Of a DNA stretch of 12,337 nucleotides, positions 6,362-12,337 are shown piece by piece. The notes beneath the pieces were generated by a model. That model saw nothing but the letters and a program-made list of their open reading frames with translations, did no database searches and had not been told where the DNA came from. The position numbers and the translations under genes are program-made. Origin of the DNA: Desulfocapsa sp. (GTDB taxonomy: Bacteria; Desulfobacterota; Desulfobulbia; Desulfobulbales; Desulfocapsaceae); contig DYDK01000026.1 of assembly GCA_020717935.1 (NCBI GenBank), positions 1-12,337 on the forward strand. The letters run 5' to 3'. The number at the start of each line of letters is the position of its first letter. Position 1 is the first letter of the stretch.

Positions 6362-7213
6362 TTATTTCTGATTTCCCATCATTCCTTTGAGCATCTCCAT
6401 CGCTTCTTCCATCTCCTGTTTTTCTTCCGGGGTCATGGCCTGCTGTCCTTCCGCCTGGGGCATCATCATTGGATTGGCCCTTTGTTCCTGCATTTTCTGA
6501 GCGCCATCCGGTGACTTCAGGGTGGCTATCGTTTGCTGGGCAAATGAGCGGGTCATGGCATCGGCCTGGGGATCGGCCGCGGCCTCAATGCCCATCGGCG
6601 GTTCAAAGAATTTTGCCGCTACCGCGCCTTCATCCACCTTGGTGGCTTCATGTTTCATGCTCATCCCCATCATGTTCATTTCCATTTTTAACGGTATCCC
6701 CGTGTCATGGATCGAATAGACGGTGGTGCCCATCATCTGGACTTTGTCACACTCAAAACCGAGGATCTTAGCGGCCTTCTGCTCAATCTTTCCGCCCATG
6801 GCCTCACCCATCGGCAGGCCGATTTTTTTAATATTCTCATCGACCTGTTTTTTCTCAGCAGCAGACAATCGCTGATATTCTTCAATCATGTATTTTTGTG
6901 GATTCACTGTTTTGGTGCCGGTACGAGTTGTCAGATCAAAATCATAAAGCCAGTCTGGAGACTCAATTTCAACTGTATCGGTAGTGGTTGTGGTTCCCAT
7001 CATGCTCATGGTGGTTTTTCGATATTTGGCCGTCTCTCGACCATACTCCCGGACATACAGGGTTTCTGTGCCGGTTTCCGTGCCAGTGAGGGTATAAGAG
7101 ATGGTGGCGGCCTTGAAAGGCAATTTTCTCTCCCAAGGGGTTGCGCTGGCCTTTGCCAGGCAGGGTAACAGCAGAGACAGGGCCAAGAGCAGACTGCATT
7201 TTTTAATAAACAT
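6362..7213 (-). CDS. Exported methionine-rich hypothetical protein
   Basis: The 283-residue product has a Sec signal peptide: two lysines, a hydrophobic core LLLALSLLL and likely signal peptidase I cleavage after AKASA (about residue 23). A cysteine at residue 18 is preceded by Pro and does not make a good lipobox. The mature part has a threonine-rich beta-type segment (about 36-100), a central region with a Cys (GFECDKVQMMG) and a C-terminal half rich in Met clusters (MNMMGMSMKHE, NPMMMPQ, EAMEMLKGMMG). It resembles periplasmic proteins of the DUF4412 kind in layout, but I cannot confirm a family. Met clusters can bind Cu(I) or Ag(I); that is only a suggestion. AAGGAG sits about six bases before the ATG. 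It lies 36 bases downstream of the ABC-F gene. Confidence 0.75.
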   Translation of the reverse strand: MFIKKCSLLLALSLLLPCLAKASATPWERKLPFKAATISYTLTGTETGTETLYVREYGRETAKYRKTTMSMMGTTTTTDTVEIESPDWLYDFDLTTRTGTKTVNPQKYMIEEYQRLSAAEKKQVDENIKKIGLPMGEAMGGKIEQKAAKILGFECDKVQMMGTTVYSIHDTGIPLKMEMNMMGMSMKHEATKVDEGAVAAKFFEPPMGIEAAADPQADAMTRSFAQQTIATLKSPDGAQKMQEQRANPMMMPQAEGQQAMTPEEKQEMEEAMEMLKGMMGNQK

Positions 7214-7249
7214 TTTTTCTCCTTGCTAACATTCCGTTTGATGGGCAGA

Positions 7250-8929
7250 TCAGGATAATTGGCTTCGCAACTGGTTGACGGTTTCGTCTATGATGTAATC
7301 ATCAAAGGGCATCATTTTATCAATCAGACCACCGGGGAGGATTTCCATGATCCGATTGGCGATGGTGGCCAGGAATTGATGGTCGTGCGAGGCAAACAGC
7401 ACCACCTCGGGAAAGGCGATGAGGGTATCATTGACGGCGGTGATCGATTCCAGGTCAAGATGATTGGTGGGCTCATCGAGGATCAGGGCGTTGGCATCCG
7501 AGAGCATCATCTTTGACAACATGCACCGCACTCGCTCACCACCGGACAGGACACTGGTCTTCTTAAGGGCCTCATCACCGGAAAAGAGCATCTTGCCGAG
7601 GAATCCACGGGCAAAGGTCTCGCCCTCGGTGACGGGCGTATATTGTCGCAACCAGTCAACCAGAGTCAGGTTGCTGGTAAAATAGCTGCTGTTATCCATG
7701 GGGAAATAGGCGGAGCTCATGGTCACTCCCCAGCGAAATGAGCCGCTGTCTGGCTCTATCTCACCGGCCAGAATCTGGAACAAGGCGGTTCTGGCAACGC
7801 TGTTGGTGCCAACAAAGGCAACTTTATCCCCCGGTCGCAGGGTAAAACTTAAATCCTTAAAGAGCGATACGCCATCAACGGCCTTGCCCAGTCCCTGGAC
7901 TTCCAGAATAATATCACCACAAGGGCGGCCTGGTTTGAAAGAAACAAAGGGGTACTTGCGAGAAGAAACCGGCATGTCTTCAATCTGCAGCTTGTCGAGC
8001 AATTTTCTTCGTGAAGTTGCCTGCTTGGATTTTGAAGCATTGGCCGAGAAGCGGCGGATAAACTCCTTGAGTTCGTTGGCCTTTTCAGTCACCTTTTTAT
8101 TGTCACTCTGTCGCTGTTTCAAACTCAGTTGGCTGGCCTGATACCAGAAATCATAATTGCCCACAAAGATCTGAATTTTGCCAAAATCAATATCGGCCAT
8201 GTGGGTACAGACCTGATTGAGGAAATGACGATCATGGGAAACGATGATAACCGTATTTTGAAAGCGGTCGAGAAAGTCTTCTAGCCAGTTGATCGACTGA
8301 ATATCGAGATGGTTGGTCGGCTCATCGAGGAGGAGAATGTCGGGATTCCCAAACAGGGCCTGGGCCAGCAGCACCCGCACCTTTTCACCGCCCTCCAGTT
8401 CCTTCATCCTCTTGTGTAAAAAATCTTCGCTAATCCCCAGGCCGCTCAGGAGAACCGAGGCCTCGGAATCGGCTTCATACCCATTCATTTCGCCAAATTC
8501 CGCCTCCAACTCACCACTGCGAATACCATCGGCCTCATTAAAATCGGATTTGGCATACAGGGCCTCTCGCTCGGCCATCAAATCATAGAGTTGTGCATGC
8601 CCCATGATGACGGTGTTGAGTACCGTCTGCTCATCAAAGGCAAAATGATCCTGACGGAGCATGGCGATGCGTTCCCGGGAACCAACAGAGATTTCACCTT
8701 TATCCGGCGGAAAATCTCCGGCCAGGATTTTGAGAAAAGTTGACTTGCCAGCCCCGTTGGCCCCGATCAGGCCATAACAATTGCCAGCGGTAAATTTGAT
8801 GTTGACATCCTGAAAAATAACCCTCTTACCATAAGAGAGAGCGACATTCGTAGCGGTAATCATAATAAAAAATTGGTAGTAATTGCTGTAGGTGGTAACG
8901 ATGGTGGTGTTAAAGAGTTTGGAAACCAT
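7250..8929 (-). CDS. ABC-F family ATPase, YbiT-like, with degenerate second Walker A
   Basis: ABC-F proteins carry two ABC ATPase domains without membrane segments and act on the ribosome in translation rescue or antibiotic resistance. The family N-terminus (MITATNVALSYGKRVIF) begins at an internal ATG, 8863, so the upstream 22 codons may not be translated; that would give 537 residues. Numbered from 8863, domain 1 has Walker A GANGAGKST (34-42), signature LEGGE and Walker B LLLDEPTNHLD with the catalytic Glu at 181. The inter-domain linker contains RFSANASKSKQATSRRK, as in YbiT. Domain 2 keeps LSGGE, LILDEPTNHLD (Glu464) and SHDHQF, but its Walker A reads GTNSVART, losing the Gly-Lys pair that grips phosphate. 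The second site therefore probably binds ATP poorly. No strong ribosome binding site is seen at either start. Closest named relative is YbiT, not a known resistance type. Confidence 0.92.
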   Translation of the reverse strand: MVSKLFNTTIVTTYSNYYQFFIMITATNVALSYGKRVIFQDVNIKFTAGNCYGLIGANGAGKSTFLKILAGDFPPDKGEISVGSRERIAMLRQDHFAFDEQTVLNTVIMGHAQLYDLMAEREALYAKSDFNEADGIRSGELEAEFGEMNGYEADSEASVLLSGLGISEDFLHKRMKELEGGEKVRVLLAQALFGNPDILLLDEPTNHLDIQSINWLEDFLDRFQNTVIIVSHDRHFLNQVCTHMADIDFGKIQIFVGNYDFWYQASQLSLKQRQSDNKKVTEKANELKEFIRRFSANASKSKQATSRRKLLDKLQIEDMPVSSRKYPFVSFKPGRPCGDIILEVQGLGKAVDGVSLFKDLSFTLRPGDKVAFVGTNSVARTALFQILAGEIEPDSGSFRWGVTMSSAYFPMDNSSYFTSNLTLVDWLRQYTPVTEGETFARGFLGKMLFSGDEALKKTSVLSGGERVRCMLSKMMLSDANALILDEPTNHLDLESITAVNDTLIAFPEVVLFASHDHQFLATIANRIMEILPGGLIDKMMPFDDYIIDETVNQLRSQLS

Positions 8930-8987
8930 GGATACCTGAGAACTCTCTGCACCAAAGCATATCTCAAGGTATTAACATCGCTGAAGG

Positions 8988-9043
8988 TTAAGGGACTCGA
9001 CGATGAGCACTAAAGCTTTAGTACTCATCGTCGAGTCCCTTAA
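8988..9043. repeat. 56-base near-perfect inverted repeat
   Basis: Bases 8988-9015 and 9016-9043 form 28-base arms meeting at TAAAG|CTTTA with a single mismatch (C9009 opposite A9022). No T-tract follows on either strand, so an ordinary intrinsic terminator is unlikely. It lies about 60 bases upstream of the ABC-F gene, in its probable leader or promoter zone. It could be a short mobile palindrome, a protein-binding site or an RNA hairpin. Confidence 0.85.
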
Positions 9044-9165
9044 AAGTATTAAAATTTAGCATGACAACAATGAGGGACGCAAGCTTAATCTGGACGAAGC
9101 TGTCTTTCACCGGCAGTGTCAGGGGCATAATGGAGTAAAATTTATTTCATTTTCTGTTAATCTAC
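9044..9165. other. Intergenic DNA without recognisable features
   Basis: This segment links the 56-base palindrome with the nested repeat to its right. I see no reading frame with family features, no promoter of note and no repeat. Confidence 0.4.
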
Positions 9166-9530
9166 TTTGTCAGATTCGTTTTATAGGGTAATGCGTACCT
9201 GTTACCCCCCTTAATCCCCCCTTGTAAGCTGATCGTGATCTACACTAAACACAGGGGGCATGGTAAGCATCCTGTGTCATAGGAACTTGTATGAACCGTA
9301 GAATGTCGAATATCGAATATCAAATGTCGAAGTGAAAACTTCATCATTCTGCGGTTCCTTGTTCGATATTCGATATTTAATGATTTTAGATACTTAACAA
9401 AAAACAAAAACCGCATTAAGAAAGACCCCTAGTGTCAAGTGTGGATCAAGATCAGCTTGTCAAAGGAAAGATTTTTAGTTTTCCCCCTGACAAGGGGGGA
9501 TTAAGGGGGGTTGTTGTTAAATCTGACAAA
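9166..9530. repeat. Nested inverted-repeat element, MITE-like
   Basis: The outer arms contain TTTGTCAGATT at 9166-9176 against 9520-9530 (11 of 11). A 22-base block of C-runs around TTAAT at 9204-9225 pairs perfectly with 9490-9511, and a 21-base block at 9226-9246 pairs with 9438-9458 (19 of 21). An inner hairpin pairs 9293-9305 with 9345-9357 (12 of 13), and between its arms GAAGT-GAAA-ACTTC forms a tetraloop stem. ATTCGATATTCGATATT-type runs also face each other inside. No coding frame is present. This build fits a non-autonomous transposon-like or cruciform-forming repeat; similar C-run/TTAAT repeats are common in genomes of this group from general memory. The family is not identified. 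Confidence 0.7.
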
Positions 9531-9540
9531 GGAGAACTGA

Positions 9541-9691
9541 GCCGTCGTTGAAAAATAACCCATACCATTCAATATCATTAACGGCACATCCCCCAGGGGA
9601 CTTTACCCCAAGGGCACTTCCTTCGGGGCGCCTACGGGGCGTAATAGGCCGTAAAGGAATGGATGAAAAGTATAGGTTATTTCTTAACGGC
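9541..9691. repeat. Inverted repeat overlapping the aroB stop codon
   Basis: The left arm at 9541-9565 pairs with 9670-9691, with one three-base gap and a few mismatches. Nested pairs follow: CCATTC 9565-9570 with GAATGG 9657-9662, and TTAACGGC 9578-9585 with GCCGTAA 9648-9654. The centre is GC-rich (GGGGACTTTACCCC and repeated GGGGCG). The right outer arm includes the last codons and stop of aroB (9684-9686). It may fold in the aroB mRNA tail as a stabilising or terminating structure, or it may be an element inserted at the gene end. Confidence 0.65.
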
Positions 9692-10772
9692 CCCTAAGTA
9701 CCGCATCCACCTGACTTTCACTCACTTCGTTGGTAATCATTACCGTGCCAATACCCGTGGGCAGAACATAGAAGACGGATCCGGCGACCGTCTTTTTATC
9801 GCTGAGCAGATATTTTTTAATCCGATCACGATCAAGATGGGTAGGAATCTCGGTGGGCAGCCCAAAGGCATTGATGAGGGCGGCGACTCGTCCCGCATCC
9901 TGTTTTTTACATAATTCATTTGCCACTGCTAAACGCAAGGCAGCCACCATGCCAATGGCCACGGCCAGGCCATGGATGATGGTAAAATCAGAGGCCGCTT
10001 CTACGGCATGGCCAATGGTGTGGCCAAAATTGAGGATTCTTCGCAGGTCGGATTCCCGTTCATCTGCTGCCACTACTTCGGCCTTGATTCGGCAACAGGT
10101 AGAAATCATCTCTTGGATACTCTCCCGATCCAGACAGAGGAGCTTGTCCAGGTGTCGTTCGAGAAAGACAAAAAAATCATAATCGCGGATCACTCCATAT
10201 TTGATGACCTCGGCCAAGCCCCCGAGCAATTCTTGCAAGGGCAGGGTGGTAAGCACAGCGGTATCAATATAGACGGCCTTGGGTTGATAGAAGGCCCCCA
10301 CCAGATTTTTGCCCTCAGGAATATCAACGCCAGTCTTACCGCCTACAGAACTATCCACCTGAGACAGCAAGGTGGTCGGCACCTGAATAAAAGGGACTCC
10401 TCGCAGATACGAGGCTGCCAGGAAGCCGGTCAGGTCACCGGTGACCCCGCCACCAAGGGCAATCAGGCCGTCCTTGCGGTCAATCCCCATTTGCGCCAGA
10501 CGACTGGAAAGATCAGCAAAGACCTGGAGGTTCTTGCTTGCCTCACCCTGAGGAAACGACAGGATTTCAGCGGCAATTCCGGCGTCACGCAAAGATCGCA
10601 GCAGGGTACTGCCATAGAGGCGAGCCACCAGATCATCGGCAATAACGACAAACCGTTTGGCGATTTGTCGTCTGGCCAGATCAGCGCCAATGGTGGCCAT
10701 GATACCATCATCAATATAGATTGGATAACTGCGGTCGCCAAGACCTACCTGGAGTATATGGGGCATGATCAT
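9684..10772 (-). CDS. aroB: 3-dehydroquinate synthase
   Basis: AroB converts DAHP to 3-dehydroquinate, the second step of the shikimate pathway, in the cytoplasm with NAD and a divalent metal. The 362-residue product is full length. It has the NAD-binding core GGGVTGDLTGFLAASYLRG (107-125), PTTLLSQVDSSVGGKTGVD (132-150) and KNLVGAFYQP. Probable metal ligands are Glu188 in GGLAEVIKYG, His251 in NFGHTIGHA and His267 in IIHGLAVAIGM. The usual HGEA motif is HGLA here. The ATG two codons downstream (10766) is an equally good start by family alignment; neither has a purine-rich ribosome binding site. The gene begins about 20 bases after the sat terminator, so its promoter is unclear. The last codons and stop are in an inverted repeat. 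Identification is firm. Confidence 0.96.
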   Translation of the reverse strand: MIMPHILQVGLGDRSYPIYIDDGIMATIGADLARRQIAKRFVVIADDLVARLYGSTLLRSLRDAGIAAEILSFPQGEASKNLQVFADLSSRLAQMGIDRKDGLIALGGGVTGDLTGFLAASYLRGVPFIQVPTTLLSQVDSSVGGKTGVDIPEGKNLVGAFYQPKAVYIDTAVLTTLPLQELLGGLAEVIKYGVIRDYDFFVFLERHLDKLLCLDRESIQEMISTCCRIKAEVVAADERESDLRRILNFGHTIGHAVEAASDFTIIHGLAVAIGMVAALRLAVANELCKKQDAGRVAALINAFGLPTEIPTHLDRDRIKKYLLSDKKTVAGSVFYVLPTGIGTVMITNEVSESQVDAVLRGR

Positions 10773-10792
10773 CGGAAGGAAATGAGAAGAAT

Positions 10793-10833
10793 AAAAAAAG
10801 GAGATACCACCCCGCAGGGGGCAGTATCTCCTT
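10793..10833 (-). terminator. Intrinsic terminator after sat
   Basis: On the minus strand AAGGAGATAC (10833-10824) pairs with GTATCTCCTT (10807-10798), extended inward by CCCC/GGGG around a short CTGC loop. Seven T residues follow (10799-10793). This is a textbook Rho-independent terminator. It lies about 30 bases after the sat stop and 20 bases before the aroB start. Confidence 0.92.
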
Positions 10834-10866
10834 CAAGAGACTTAAGATTAAAAGCCTGAAAGCAAA

Positions 10867-12147
10867 TTACATGGCGGAGCCAGAAGCAGCTTTCTGCATT
10901 TTAACCTCAACCTTCTCGGTCAAACCGGCATAGTACTCTTTCAACAGGTCAAGAACCTCGTTACGACCAAAGTGGTCAACGATCTCCTCGCCAGCGGAAA
11001 GGGCCTTACGCAGTTTGGTACCGGAAAGGATAACGCGGGAAGCTTTGTCATGTGGACAGGTACGCAGAGAAGCCATACCATCACACTCTTTGCAGTAGAA
11101 GGTCCAGTCGATCTTCATTGGTTTGCACTGAAGGTCTTTGCTGGTGTCACCGGTTTTAGGTACACGATCAAAGATCTCCTGGGCCTCGAACAGACCGTAG
11201 AAGTCGCCAACACCGGCATGGTCACGACCAATCAGCATGTTGTTAACGCCATAGTTCTGACGGAAGGTGGCATGCAGCAGGGCCTCACGAGGACCGGCAT
11301 AACGCATATCCAGAGGATAACCGGCGTTGATAACATTGCTCTTCACAAAGTAGCCGTTGATCAGGATGTCAATGGCCTTGACGCGAACATTGGCAGGAAT
11401 ATCGCCAGCCTTCAGGTTACCGATGAGAGAGTGGATGAGAACACCGTCACATACCTCAACGGCGATCTTGGCCAGATACTCATGGGAACGATGCATGGGG
11501 TTACGCAACTGCAGGGCTGCAACATTGGCCCAACCACGCTCGTCAAACATGCGGCGGGTCTGGGCTGGGGTCAGGAACACGCCAGGATACTCGGCTGGGT
11601 ACTCACCTTGAGACAGAACCTTTACAGAACCGGCAAGATTGAACTCTTTCTGAGCCATAACCATGATAACGCCTGGATGATCCTTAGGAGCGATCTCCCA
11701 GAATTTACCGCCAACGGACTCTTCGCCCTGGCCGATAAATACCTTCTCACACTCCCAGCGCTTGTCAGCGTCGGTCATCTCATATTTCTCAGCAATCTTC
11801 ATGGTGGCAAAGGTCTCGCCATCTTTTACCAGGGCAACATGATCGCCAATATTGATGTCAGCGGCATCAGCGGCAGCAACATCAAGGGTGATGGGCACGG
11901 GCCAGAAGGTGCCGTCTGCCATCTGAAAATTCTCGCACACGCCTTTCCAGTCAGCCTTGGTCATGAAACCATCAAGAGGGCTGAAACCGCCGATGCCCAT
12001 CATGATCAGATCGCCTTTGGCGCGGGCAGAAATCTCAATCTGCTTCATTCCTTTAGATGCTGCCAACTCTTTCTCGCACTCTTCACCTTCGAGCAATGCG
12101 CAAACCAAACCTCTTCCGCCATGTGGTGCAACCAGTTTTGAGAACAT
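10867..12147 (-). CDS. sat: Sulfate adenylyltransferase (ATP sulfurylase), dissimilatory type
   Basis: Sat activates sulfate with ATP to adenosine 5'-phosphosulfate (APS), the first cytoplasmic step of dissimilatory sulfate reduction. The 426-residue product is full length for the homo-oligomeric type. It carries the active-site motif [11 protein letters not shown] (213-223, with the HxxH pair) and [12 protein letters not shown] (307-318). A probable zinc site consists of Cys352, Cys355, Cys364 and His366, as in ATP sulfurylases of sulfate reducers. The APS-kinase domain found in some assimilatory forms is absent. ATG 12147 follows AAAGAGG about six bases upstream. The gene has its own promoter and terminator and appears monocistronic; aprBA and qmo genes are not adjacent in the window. 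This is the best clue to the organism's lifestyle. Some sulfur oxidisers use related Sat enzymes in reverse, so reduction is likely, not certain. Confidence 0.96.
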   Translation of the reverse strand: MFSKLVAPHGGRGLVCALLEGEECEKELAASKGMKQIEISARAKGDLIMMGIGGFSPLDGFMTKADWKGVCENFQMADGTFWPVPITLDVAAADAADINIGDHVALVKDGETFATMKIAEKYEMTDADKRWECEKVFIGQGEESVGGKFWEIAPKDHPGVIMVMAQKEFNLAGSVKVLSQGEYPAEYPGVFLTPAQTRRMFDERGWANVAALQLRNPMHRSHEYLAKIAVEVCDGVLIHSLIGNLKAGDIPANVRVKAIDILINGYFVKSNVINAGYPLDMRYAGPREALLHATFRQNYGVNNMLIGRDHAGVGDFYGLFEAQEIFDRVPKTGDTSKDLQCKPMKIDWTFYCKECDGMASLRTCPHDKASRVILSGTKLRKALSAGEEIVDHFGRNEVLDLLKEYYAGLTEKVEVKMQKAASGSAM

Positions 12148-12240
12148 ACGAACCTCTTTTGTTGATTTTCTTCATGAATAATAACGCCAGTCCCAACGCT
12201 TGAGATGGCAATTTAATGAACAACCATTCACTTAAAAAGT
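12148..12240 (-). promoter_or_regulatory. sat 5' leader
   Basis: The roughly 90-base leader between the predicted transcript start and the sat ATG is AT-rich. It contains the ribosome binding site AAAGAGG near 12155 and a weak short palindrome (TGAA-six bases-TTCA). I see no riboswitch-like fold. Confidence 0.4.
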
Positions 12241-12245
12241 AGCCC

Positions 12246-12275
12246 TATATATAAAACGGTTGAAGGAAAAGTCAA
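12246..12275 (-). promoter_or_regulatory. Sigma-70-type promoter of sat
   Basis: On the minus strand TTGACT (12275-12270) is followed by TATATA at 12253-12248 with 16-base spacing, or at 12251-12246 with 18-base spacing. Both hexamers are close to consensus. Transcription would start near 12240, leaving a leader of about 90 bases before ATG 12147. A strong promoter fits an abundant enzyme of energy metabolism. Confidence 0.7.
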
Positions 12276-12337
12276 GGAGAAAAAGCTATGGCCGCAAACG
12301 ACGGTTGGCATTCATTTTGCGTGTAAGGAAAACAACG

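Noticed and set aside
9972..10859. Plus-strand open frame opposite aroB (295 codons)
   Set aside because: It is an antisense shadow of aroB and runs across the sat terminator; no recognisable motifs.
10972..12141. Long open frame on the plus strand opposite sat (389 codons)
   Set aside because: It is the antisense of a highly conserved enzyme gene; the predicted product has no family features and no ribosome binding site was seen.
12148..12240. Riboswitch in the sat leader
   Set aside because: The leader is short and AT-rich, with no extended stem set and no known aptamer motif visible.

Overview
The window looks like part of a chromosome of a sulfate-reducing bacterium, probably in the Desulfobacterota and perhaps near the Desulfobulbaceae. 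The main clue is a complete ATP sulfurylase of the dissimilatory type (sat) with a zinc-site motif and its own strong promoter and terminator. The taxonomic guess rests on gene content only. Every gene I can support is on the minus strand, so transcription runs from right (12337) to left (1).

Right end to left: (1) 12337-10867, sat with promoter, leader and a classic intrinsic terminator. (2) 10772-9684, aroB (3-dehydroquinate synthase), which starts about 20 bases past that terminator. (3) 9683-8930, a 754-base gene-free stretch filled with three separate inverted-repeat structures; the outermost arm of one contains the aroB stop codon. (4) 8929-5943, a close-packed run: a YbiT-like ABC-F ATPase whose second Walker A motif is degenerate, a methionine-rich exported protein, and a VOC (glyoxalase-fold) protein. 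(5) 5811-4158, a compact set of a small cysteine-rich protein, a DUF2058 (YaiL-like) protein and a patatin-like phospholipase. (6) 4157-3796, a gene-free stretch. (7) 3795-162, a decaying type I restriction-modification locus read as hsdM, a 48-codon overlapping frame, a deleted ORF6N gene, an intact ORF6N/PLD-like gene and a truncated hsdS. (8) 161-1, sequence unrelated to hsdS that breaks the specificity gene and may be an insertion-sequence end.

The type I locus is the most unusual part. hsdM has a good ribosome binding site and a family-like N-terminus starting at 3795, but codon 9 is TAG. Between hsdM and hsdS lie two tandem ORF6N genes. The first keeps its N-terminal domain and the last bases of its tail but has lost the middle, and it is out of frame at the junction. 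Five copies of a short palindrome of the form GGTCRCA-spacer-TGYGACC (one with an A/T change in each arm) lie within about 630 bases of this ORF6N region. Two sit in tandem inside the intact ORF6N gene, one in the deleted copy and two in the hsdM-ORF6N junction. All frames in this block overlap by 4 to 8 bases, so translation was probably coupled. hsdR is not in the window.

Functionally, sat activates sulfate to APS and aroB belongs to aromatic amino acid synthesis. The ABC-F, VOC, DUF2058 and patatin genes are housekeeping or accessory genes with no evident shared pathway. No tRNA, rRNA or CRISPR array was seen.
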